NCBI GenBank assembly: GCA_903929035.1 | Contig: CAIYTF010000040.1 | Coordinates: 1 to 51,933 of the forward strand | Source of the DNA: an uncultured Ignavibacteriales bacterium | GTDB lineage: Bacteria > Bacteroidota > Ignavibacteria > Ignavibacteriales > Ignavibacteriaceae | Reading direction: 5' to 3' | Length of the DNA stretch: 51,933 bases | Shown: positions 23,148-30,417 of the stretch, one piece after another | How positions within the stretch are numbered: the first letter of the stretch is position 1 | How the letters are laid out: each line of letters opens with the position of its first letter | Position numbers and translations under genes: made by a program | The notes under the pieces: model-generated | Seen by the model: only the letters and a program-made list of their open reading frames with translations | Told to the model about the DNA's origin: nothing | Databases searched by the model: none

Positions 23148-24137
23148 TTGAATCCGCCGGAATATTTTAATAAAATATATAACAGAGAATGCCGCATAAT
23201 TGATGAAAAGTTGTCAGGACTGTTGGCAGCACGCGAACCTTCATCATTATATGGTCCTGCTTCATATATATTAGATTTATCGGGAAAACGGCTGCGCCCA
23301 TTTTTGGTCTTGCTTGCAGCAAAAGCAGCAGGTGCGAAATATAAAGAGGCGTATAATGCCGCCCTTGCAGTGGAAATGCTCCATTCATTTACACTTGTTC
23401 ACGATGACATAATGGACAACGCTGATTTGCGACGCGGCGAGTTGACTTTGCACAAAAAATATGATTTGAGTACAGCTATCCTTTCCGGCGATGTTCTGCT
23501 GGCTATCGCGTACGAATATCTTTTGAAAGATGCTAAGAAAAATGCAAAAGAAGTAATTGCTGAATTTACCCGCGGATTGATTGAAGTTTGCGAGGGGCAG
23601 GGATTAGATAAAGAATTTGAGACCAGAAAAAAAGTCAGCCTTCAAGAGTATCTTTTGATGATTACCAAGAAAACGGCTGTTTTGGTTGAAACTTGCTGCG
23701 CTATCGGGGCATTGCTTGCAGGGGCAGATAAAAAAACAGTTACAGGGCTTCGCAATTTTGGACTAAATATCGGAATAGCATTTCAGATACAGGATGATTT
23801 GCTGGATATTACAGGTAATGAAAAAGAGTTCGGAAAAAAGATTGGCGGAGATTTGATAGAAGGCAAAAAAACTTTTTTGCTTTTGACCGCGTTGAGAAAC
23901 GCGCGCGGGCAAAACCTTGCTTCCATTAAACGGGTAATTAACGAACGTGGAATTCCTGAAACTGAAGTTCTTCTTTATAAACAAATTTTTGAAGATACCG
24001 GTGCTATTGAAGAAGCAAAGCAAACAATCAAAATATTCTCCGATAAAGCATTAAAGAGTTTGCGGGCTTTCCCTGATTCACAAGATAAAGAAATATTTTT
24101 TTGGCTGTCTGATTTACTTATTAAGCGCGCGTATTAA
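23148..24137 (+). CDS. Polyprenyl diphosphate synthase (trans, IspA/GGPPS family)
   Basis: A 329-residue head-to-tail prenyltransferase. It has GKRLRPFLVLLAAKAAG near the N-terminus, the first Asp-rich motif LVHDDIMDNADLRRGELTLH, and the second, FQIQDDLLDITGNEKEFGK. The residue five before the first DDxxD is Phe (SFTLVHDD), a bulky position that in this family tends to limit the product to about C20, so a geranylgeranyl-type product is plausible but unproven. It starts with TTG after AAGGA, two bases behind fni. The stop directly abuts the HPr gene, suggesting a single operon. Confidence 0.92.
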   Translation: MNPPEYFNKIYNRECRIIDEKLSGLLAAREPSSLYGPASYILDLSGKRLRPFLVLLAAKAAGAKYKEAYNAALAVEMLHSFTLVHDDIMDNADLRRGELTLHKKYDLSTAILSGDVLLAIAYEYLLKDAKKNAKEVIAEFTRGLIEVCEGQGLDKEFETRKKVSLQEYLLMITKKTAVLVETCCAIGALLAGADKKTVTGLRNFGLNIGIAFQIQDDLLDITGNEKEFGKKIGGDLIEGKKTFLLLTALRNARGQNLASIKRVINERGIPETEVLLYKQIFEDTGAIEEAKQTIKIFSDKALKSLRAFPDSQDKEIFFWLSDLLIKRAY

Positions 24138-24404
24138 ATGATAGAAGTAAAAGCTCAAATCGTAAGTCCTTATGGTTTACACACACGCCCGGCGGCAACG
24201 ATAGTGCGGCTCGCGACAAAATATTCTTCGGACTTTTATTTAATGAATGACGAGTACCGCATAAACGGGAAAAGTATTATTGGCGTTATGACTATGGCGG
24301 CAAAACAGGGTTCATTTATAGAATTAGAGTTTGACGGGCCCGATGAAGAAGCTATGGCTAAAGAAATAGTAGATTATTTTAAGAGAGGTTTTGACGAAAT
24401 ATGA
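24138..24404 (+). CDS. ptsH: Phosphocarrier protein HPr
   Basis: An 88-residue HPr. The phosphoacceptor His is in SPYGLHTRPAA, and the regulatory Ser site is in NGKSIIGVMTMAA, which keeps the GKS pattern of HPr proteins phosphorylated by HPr kinase. It starts immediately after the prenyl synthase stop and overlaps the enzyme I start by 4 bases. No sugar-specific enzyme II gene occurs anywhere in the window, so the pair could serve a regulatory PTS or permeases encoded elsewhere. Confidence 0.95.
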   Translation: MIEVKAQIVSPYGLHTRPAATIVRLATKYSSDFYLMNDEYRINGKSIIGVMTMAAKQGSFIELEFDGPDEEAMAKEIVDYFKRGFDEI

Positions 24405-26173
24405 GAGGCTTAAAGAAATTACTCAAGTCTTCAAATAATGTAATATCCGGTGTGGCAGCAGCTCCCGGACTTGTGATTGGGAAGGCACACTTATATCACC
24501 GTGAAATACTTTATGTAGGCGATCAGGATATTGAGAATGAGGATGTTGAAGAGGCGGTTGCCGCGTTCATAGAAGCTATTGCAAAGGCAAAGAAAGAGCT
24601 TACGAAAATATTTGATCTTGCAAAAGAAAAAATGGGTGATAAAAGAGCTGAGATTTTTTCAGCTCAATTAATGATTATGGATGACCCTGTCCTAATCAGG
24701 GTTATTGAAAATAGAATTCGTACAGAGAAGAAACTGCCGGAATATATAGTTGATAGTGAAATATCAAAATATGCTGATATGCTTGTTGTTGCAGATGAAT
24801 TCTATCTGAAGGAACGTGCTCTTGATATTGAAGATATTCGAAATAGAATAATCAGAAATCTACAGAAGAAGCGTCTGCAATCTTCAATCACGCCCGGGGT
24901 TATTGTAGTAAGTGAAACTCTCACCCCCGCCGATACAATACTTTTTTCTAAGTCCGATGTTAAAGCTTTTGTAACCGATAGAGGCGGATTAACTTCGCAC
25001 GCCGCGATTATAGCGAGATCGCTTGATATACCTGCCATTGTCGGATCGCACGATGCTTCCCATCGCGTACAGCAAGATGATTTACTGGTTATTGACGGTT
25101 TTAATGGTTATATTTTTGTAAACCCGACTGCAGTTCAGCTTGAATATTTTAGTGAAAAAATTCAATTGATGCAGCAAATCAATACAGATATGAAAGATCT
25201 GATTGGTCTGCCATCGGAAACAATAGACGGCAGGGCTATTACTATTCTCGCGAATGTTGATGTGACCGGTGAGATTGCAGCGGTTGTGGTGAACAACGCG
25301 AAAGGAATAGGCCTTTACCGTTCCGAACAAATTATCGAAGAGCTTGGTGAACTTCCTGATGAAAATGAGCAGTTTGAAATATACTCCAAATTAGCGGATA
25401 GAATCTATCCTGAAATAATAACTATTCGCGCGTTTGATATTGGCGGAGATAAAGTAAAAATTTGGGAGTTTAAGGAAGCGAATCCGTTTCTTGGTTTACG
25501 CGGAATTAGATTTCTGCTCGAAAATGAAGGAATTTTTAAGAAGCAGCTTAGGGCAGTACTTCGCGCGAATATTAACAACAATATTAAGCTTATGATCCCG
25601 ATGATTTCCACGAAGCAGGAAGTTACGCGTGTGAAAAATATCCTTGCCGATTGCGAGCGTGAATTGCGTGAAGAAAATATTCCTCATTCAAAAAAAATTA
25701 AATTGGGCGTGATGATTGAAGTTCCATCTGCCGCGTTAATGGTGGAGGAAATTGCTGCCGAAGTTGACTTCTTAAGTATCGGAACAAATGACTTGATTCA
25801 GTACATTATGGCAGTTGACCGCGGAAACGACCAAGTTGCAGGGCTATATCAGGAGTTTCATCCTGCAGTTTTGCGGACACTATCGCATATAATTAAAGGC
25901 TGTGAAAAAATTGGTAAACCGGTTAGTATGTGCGGTGAAATGGCTGCCGATAATCAGGCGATACCTCTATTGATTGGTTTGGGCTTGAAAGAATTTAGCG
26001 TTTCGCCGAGTGCTATACTTCCAGTGAAGAGAACAATTCGATCGGTCTCATTTTCACGTGCTGAAGCCCTCGCGGAAAAATGCCTTGCTTGTTCTGAAGA
26101 AGAGGAAGTAGTGAGCTATCTGAAATCATTCTTTGAATTTGAGCATATACCAAGAACAAGAACGATTTTATAA
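24401..26173 (+). CDS. ptsI: Phosphoenolpyruvate-protein phosphotransferase (enzyme I)
   Basis: A 590-residue enzyme I that transfers phosphate from PEP to HPr. The swivelling domain contains the active His in DRGGLTSHAAIIARSLDIPA. The PEP-binding TIM barrel contains GIGLYRSEQI, TIRAFDIGGDK, NPFLGLRGIRF, MIEVPSAALM, SIGTNDLIQYIMAVDRGN and the catalytic Cys region VSMCGEMAAD. The family's normal length and all motifs are intact. It overlaps ptsH by 4 bases. A strong hairpin follows four bases after the stop. Confidence 0.97.
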   Translation: MRGLKKLLKSSNNVISGVAAAPGLVIGKAHLYHREILYVGDQDIENEDVEEAVAAFIEAIAKAKKELTKIFDLAKEKMGDKRAEIFSAQLMIMDDPVLIRVIENRIRTEKKLPEYIVDSEISKYADMLVVADEFYLKERALDIEDIRNRIIRNLQKKRLQSSITPGVIVVSETLTPADTILFSKSDVKAFVTDRGGLTSHAAIIARSLDIPAIVGSHDASHRVQQDDLLVIDGFNGYIFVNPTAVQLEYFSEKIQLMQQINTDMKDLIGLPSETIDGRAITILANVDVTGEIAAVVVNNAKGIGLYRSEQIIEELGELPDENEQFEIYSKLADRIYPEIITIRAFDIGGDKVKIWEFKEANPFLGLRGIRFLLENEGIFKKQLRAVLRANINNNIKLMIPMISTKQEVTRVKNILADCERELREENIPHSKKIKLGVMIEVPSAALMVEEIAAEVDFLSIGTNDLIQYIMAVDRGNDQVAGLYQEFHPAVLRTLSHIIKGCEKIGKPVSMCGEMAADNQAIPLLIGLGLKEFSVSPSAILPVKRTIRSVSFSRAEALAEKCLACSEEEEVVSYLKSFFEFEHIPRTRTIL

Positions 26174-26176
26174 TGG

Positions 26177-26239
26177 TTAATTGTAAATTATTAATGGTTA
26201 ATCGCGAGAGCCGCTTAACCATTAATAATTTACAATTAA
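26177..26239. repeat. Perfect 25-bp inverted repeat after ptsI
   Basis: Arms at 26177-26201 and 26215-26239 are perfectly complementary (inner ends AATGGTTAA / TTAACCATT) around a 13-base GC-rich loop. Related AT-rich units (CAATTAATCATTAACAATTT) continue to about 26284. It could terminate ptsI transcription, although no clean T-run follows, and resembles dispersed intergenic palindromes. Confidence 0.8.
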
Positions 26240-26285
26240 TGATTTATGATATACAATTAATCATTAACAATTTACAATTATTAAT

Positions 26286-27323
26286 ATGAACATAGAAACA
26301 CTTGTCAAGAAATACGACACGGATAATTTATTTTCCGTTTTAAAAAATTCATATCAACAGATAGAATTCGCGTGGAAAAATTCTCCAGATTTAGAGACAA
26401 TAAAAAACTCTAAAATAAATTCAATTATTGTTACCGGTCTTGGAGGATCGGCAATTGCAGGCAATTTCGCGCAAAATTTTCTAAAAGATGAATTACACGT
26501 TCCGCTCATTGTTAACAGAAATTATTTTTTACCGGCGTTCGCGAATGAAAACACGTTGGTTATTGCATCCTCATATTCAGGTGCCACTGAAGAAACGGTT
26601 TCGGCATTGCAGGATGCTGTTAAACGGCACTGTAAAGTTGTTTGTATGACAACCGGCGGTGAAATCCGGCAAATTGCAGCCGCGAACGGTTTTCCAGTAG
26701 TTTCATTGCAGGAAGGATTTCAGCCGCGATTCGCGTTTGGCGTGAGCTTCTTCTCATTGTTGAAAATTTTGCAGCATATCGGCGTAATAGAAGACCAGAC
26801 CGCGATTGTACAAGATGTTATCGTGCAATGGAAAAAAAGAGGTGAAGAACTTGCCGCCGATGATAACTCCGCGATGCAAATTGCCGAAAAGATAATTGGA
26901 AACATACCCGTGATACTTTCCGCCTCCGATTATACCGATGCGGTTGGCTTGCGCTTCAAAGGACAGTTTAATGAGAATGCTAAACTCGCGGCATATCATA
27001 ACTCGCTGCCCGAACAAAATCATAACGAAATCGTACCTTGGGAATACAATTCCACCGAGTTAATCAAAGCAATAACCATCATTCTTTCAGATTCAGATTA
27101 TCACGAACGGACGAAGTTGAGATTTGAAATAATTTCAGGATTGATAAAAAAATCGGGATGCGAAATACTCACGATTGAAAGCACTGAAAAATCGTTTAAA
27201 TTACGCTTATGCGATCTATTATACTTTACGGATTGGATTTCGTACTATACGGCACTTCTTGGAAGATTTAACCCTAAAGAAATTAATTTCATTCATTTTC
27301 TGAAATCAGAATTGCAAAAATAG
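26286..27323 (+). CDS. Bifunctional phosphoglucose/phosphomannose isomerase
   Basis: A 345-residue two-SIS-domain isomerase interconverting fructose-6-phosphate with glucose-6- and mannose-6-phosphate. The first SIS domain has VTGLGGSAIAGNFAQN and VIASSYSGATEETVSAL. The segment LPEQNHNEIVPWE contains the conserved NHNEI active-site sequence of the bifunctional PGI/PMI family, which is shorter than classical glucose-phosphate isomerases (about 540 residues). It may supply mannose-6-phosphate for GDP-mannose, the substrate of Gmd encoded earlier in the window. An inverted-repeat block separates it from ptsI. Confidence 0.93.
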   Translation: MNIETLVKKYDTDNLFSVLKNSYQQIEFAWKNSPDLETIKNSKINSIIVTGLGGSAIAGNFAQNFLKDELHVPLIVNRNYFLPAFANENTLVIASSYSGATEETVSALQDAVKRHCKVVCMTTGGEIRQIAAANGFPVVSLQEGFQPRFAFGVSFFSLLKILQHIGVIEDQTAIVQDVIVQWKKRGEELAADDNSAMQIAEKIIGNIPVILSASDYTDAVGLRFKGQFNENAKLAAYHNSLPEQNHNEIVPWEYNSTELIKAITIILSDSDYHERTKLRFEIISGLIKKSGCEILTIESTEKSFKLRLCDLLYFTDWISYYTALLGRFNPKEINFIHFLKSELQK

Positions 27324-27373
27324 CATTAACTTTTAGGTTTATCTTAAAGAGCAGTGAACTTTTGAATAATATG

Positions 27374-28345
27374 CTATTTTAATAAAATGGCTTTCTTCAC
27401 TAAGGAGCTGCTCGTTCCTTTTAATTCATAAAAATATATCCCTGCACTAAGATGTGATGCGTCAATGTTAATACGATAGTTACCGGGATTTTTATTTTCA
27501 TTAAACAATTCTATAATCTGACTTCCAAGTTGATTATACACGCGAAGAGAGTAATTTCCTTCTTTTTCTATCGAGTAACTTATAACAGTTGATGGATTAA
27601 ACGGATTTGGATAATTTTGTTCCATAGAAAAAAAGGATGGTAAAAGAGAAGTCTCTTTATCCGAAATAGTTAATATTTCGGTTACAAAATTCCATATTTC
27701 CGACCATCTGCTTTGTCCATAATTGTTAATAGATTGTACTCGCCAATAATATTGTTGGTTATTCCGGAGATTACTTATTACTTTGTTAGGTAACTTTAAC
27801 AATGAATCATCAAGCAGTATTGTTCTAAATGCGGAATCAGCCGATACCTGAAGTCTGTAAAAATTCGGATTATATACAGAATTCCATTCAAGTTTTATTG
27901 GCAAAATTTGATCGAGTGAATTATTTGAAGGGGAAATCAGCAGCGGTTCAGTATAATAAAATAATGAGGTATTAAAAATAATAGGAGGATTTGGCAGCAA
28001 ATTTCCGTCAAAAATGGGCGGATCACCGAATGTATTCGCGATAATGGCGGAATCCGATATAACAATTTGAAAAAACACGCTGTCACCTTTTACAAGGGTA
28101 TCGCTGAGTAACGCCATAACAGCATAATCACCGGTTGTATTTTTATAAATAGCTTTCCGAATAATAGACTTGTTTTTTTTTAGTAAATTAATGACCGTTC
28201 CTGCAGGCGGAGGGAATCCGTCAATAGATACTTTACCTTTAAAAATGCATTCATAATCCTGTGCAAATACAGCAGGGTTAAGAAAAAGGAACCAATTAAG
28301 CATAAAAACAAAAGTAAATTTGTTTATTTTATTTAATGTAATCAT
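27374..28345 (-). CDS. Secreted protein with fibronectin III-like domain and type IX sorting signal
   Basis: A 323-residue secreted protein of unknown function. It has a signal peptide ending in PAVFAQ, an N-terminal region of about 120 residues without a recognised fold, and a fibronectin type III-like module (about 145-245, with LPIKLEWNSVYNPNFYRLQV and YYWRVQSINNYGQSRWSEIW). It ends in a type A C-terminal sorting domain, beginning MEQNYPNPFNPSTVISYSI and closing with LSAGIYFYELKGTSSSLVKK. Type IX secretion substrates of the FCB group end this way. It lies 69 bases downstream of another cargo gene, separated by a hairpin only about 20 bases before its start. Confidence 0.85.
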   Translation of the reverse strand: MITLNKINKFTFVFMLNWFLFLNPAVFAQDYECIFKGKVSIDGFPPPAGTVINLLKKNKSIIRKAIYKNTTGDYAVMALLSDTLVKGDSVFFQIVISDSAIIANTFGDPPIFDGNLLPNPPIIFNTSLFYYTEPLLISPSNNSLDQILPIKLEWNSVYNPNFYRLQVSADSAFRTILLDDSLLKLPNKVISNLRNNQQYYWRVQSINNYGQSRWSEIWNFVTEILTISDKETSLLPSFFSMEQNYPNPFNPSTVISYSIEKEGNYSLRVYNQLGSQIIELFNENKNPGNYRINIDASHLSAGIYFYELKGTSSSLVKKAILLK

Positions 28346-28365
28346 AAAAGGCTCCGGTTAAAAAA

Positions 28366-28396
28366 ATACCGGAAGGATTTATTTTCCTTCCGGTAT
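28366..28396 (-). terminator. Intrinsic terminator between two type IX cargo genes
   Basis: ATACCGGAAGGA (28366-28377) pairs with TCCTTCCGGTAT (28385-28396) around a seven-base loop. On the minus strand the stem is followed by a run of T residues, as expected for termination of the 28415-30196 transcript. The plus-strand side also has an A/T-rich tail. Confidence 0.8.
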
Positions 28397-28414
28397 AAAA
28401 AATATTAGTGACTT

Positions 28415-30196
28415 TTACTTTAATAACATTAATTTTTGCATTTGCGTATGTCCGCTATATGTAAAGCGGGCAAAGTAAACACCGGATGTAACAATATTAT
28501 TTATGTCGTTGGTTCCATTCCACATAATGCTATGCTGACCGGGAGCAACTTCTGAATTTACTAATGTTTTAATTAATTCACCATTCATATTAAAAATAGA
28601 AAGTGTTACCTGAGATTTTTCAGGAACATCAAATTTTAATGTTGTTGATGGATTAAACGGATTCGGATAGCTTGAATGCAGTTTAAATGATATAGGAGTG
28701 TTACCTTTAATATCTTCTACTGCAGTCGCCTTATCAAGCTCTTGAAGTACCGGTGTATCTCCAAAACCAGTATAAATTAGCTGGTAGTTGACAAATGTGC
28801 CATTCAATTTAAGCCTAATAGTTTCACCAACTGCCGCGCCTTCTTTCAACGAGGTCTCAGGGTTATCTCCTTTTATTTCTAAAGCAACTATACCATTTGC
28901 CGCAAATACTGCTTTACCATAAACAACACCAGATGTACTGACTGCCTGAAGCTCAGAACCAACCGGAATTAAATTATTTTGGTTCTTAACCAAAGTACCA
29001 TAAGCCACCATCATTTGAGGAAGAGATGCTTGACGAAGTGCTGATGCCTTTTTAATGTTTTTGCTTATATGTGAAACTTTATTAGCTCCATATCCATAAT
29101 TATAAGACTCCGGATAACTTAAAGCAGCTGGATCGATGACATCTATAAAATAACCTTGACCCGGTAGCAAAACTTCAATAGCTTCTGAAAAGTATTCAGA
29201 ACCTTGAGCCCCTGTTCCCGCGTTAATATATTCAAATATAGAATTATAATTTTCAACTAAACTCTGAAGTGCCCATTGTGTTCCATCTTGATAATCGGGT
29301 AGATAACTTATAAGATTATAACCGCTTTGTAAGTTAATAGGTGCTGTCATCTCTACAGGTTTGCCGTAAACTGATAAAACATCTGGTTCTGAACCTTTCT
29401 TCAATCTGACAAAATATCCTTTTTCAAAGGCTGTTAATTGAAACGGGTTATAAGAGCCTAGTTCCGGAATATAATATGAAAAGGATGGAGTAGATTCACC
29501 GTCATTAACATAGTCTAATATTATTTGCACCTTGCCGGTATTAATAAGATCGCCGAAAACATCACTAACGTTATCATAATCATTATTATTAAAATTAGGT
29601 TTAACATTCCAAGAAACGGCATTATATCCCTGTACAACAGGAATATCAACTGTTCTATCATAGGCTGTATGAATAGTAATTTTCTTTACTGAAGGGACAG
29701 AAGGGAAAGAAGTTGTGGATTTATCATCAAAGGTTACAATTGAAGGATTACGGCTATAACGTGTTGAAGCCACATTCTCATTCCTATCCATAACTGTAAA
29801 ATCTAATTCATCACCATCCTGTAACCCATTTATTGTACTCAAGCTCAAAGCGAAATTTATTGTATCACCATTTGAATAACCATCACCATAGGTTGAAAGT
29901 GGTAATATGTTAGTATATCCAACAGAGCTGCCGGATTGTTTATTATATATGAAAAGAGTAAAATCAGGAGTAGCAATAAAATTATCGACAGTGACAATAC
30001 CATATAAAATTGTTTGACCTCCATTCTGCGGACTTAATTTATTGAGGGTGTTAAAATTGAGTTGTCCCTTTTTAAGGGAACTGTTGACAAAAGCCTTTGT
30101 TGTTACTTTTCCTTGGGCATTCGTAAACGAATTAAAGAAAGTGAACACGAGAACAAGGTAAGATCGTAATAACTCTAAAACGAAACATAAGAGCAC
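28415..30196 (-). CDS. Secreted protein with type IX C-terminal sorting domain
   Basis: A 593-residue secreted protein without a recognised catalytic domain. A hydrophobic N-terminus (SYLVLVFTFFNSFTNAQG) serves as signal peptide. The middle is beta-rich and low in charge, with two related segments (VVQGYNAVSWNVKPNFNN and LQSGYNLISYLPDYQDGTQW) resembling extracellular repeat modules. The C-terminus is a type A sorting domain: HSSYPNPFNPSTTLKFDVPE followed by the FlgD-like SIFNMNGELIKTLVNSEV and HTQMQKLMLLK. It is divergent from the TPR operon and ends in a strong terminator. Probably a cell-surface or released protein. Confidence 0.85.
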   Translation of the reverse strand: MLLCFVLELLRSYLVLVFTFFNSFTNAQGKVTTKAFVNSSLKKGQLNFNTLNKLSPQNGGQTILYGIVTVDNFIATPDFTLFIYNKQSGSSVGYTNILPLSTYGDGYSNGDTINFALSLSTINGLQDGDELDFTVMDRNENVASTRYSRNPSIVTFDDKSTTSFPSVPSVKKITIHTAYDRTVDIPVVQGYNAVSWNVKPNFNNNDYDNVSDVFGDLINTGKVQIILDYVNDGESTPSFSYYIPELGSYNPFQLTAFEKGYFVRLKKGSEPDVLSVYGKPVEMTAPINLQSGYNLISYLPDYQDGTQWALQSLVENYNSIFEYINAGTGAQGSEYFSEAIEVLLPGQGYFIDVIDPAALSYPESYNYGYGANKVSHISKNIKKASALRQASLPQMMVAYGTLVKNQNNLIPVGSELQAVSTSGVVYGKAVFAANGIVALEIKGDNPETSLKEGAAVGETIRLKLNGTFVNYQLIYTGFGDTPVLQELDKATAVEDIKGNTPISFKLHSSYPNPFNPSTTLKFDVPEKSQVTLSIFNMNGELIKTLVNSEVAPGQHSIMWNGTNDINNIVTSGVYFARFTYSGHTQMQKLMLLK

Positions 30197-30417
30197 CTTT
30201 TTAAATAATTATTAAATGTATGAGGTATTATGTTAGCAAGTAATTATTTAATAAGCAAGTAAAAAGTGAAAATAAATATTAATATTTCTTAACAATATGG
30301 GGACAGCCTATATGCAGTATTTTTAATAGAATGATAGAATTATTTTTGTAAATTTACTATTTAGAATATGAAAAATCGCTATCCCGCGATAATTAACCGA
30401 TAAAATCAAAATTATAA

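Noticed and set aside
27318-27379. AAATAGCAT / ATGCTATTT inverted repeat between convergent genes
   Set aside because: Only nine pairs with a loop of over 40 bases; not a credible terminator.
30230-30280. Two AGCAAGTAA direct repeats
   Set aside because: Only two short copies in AT-rich DNA; no array structure, so not CRISPR or an iteron set.
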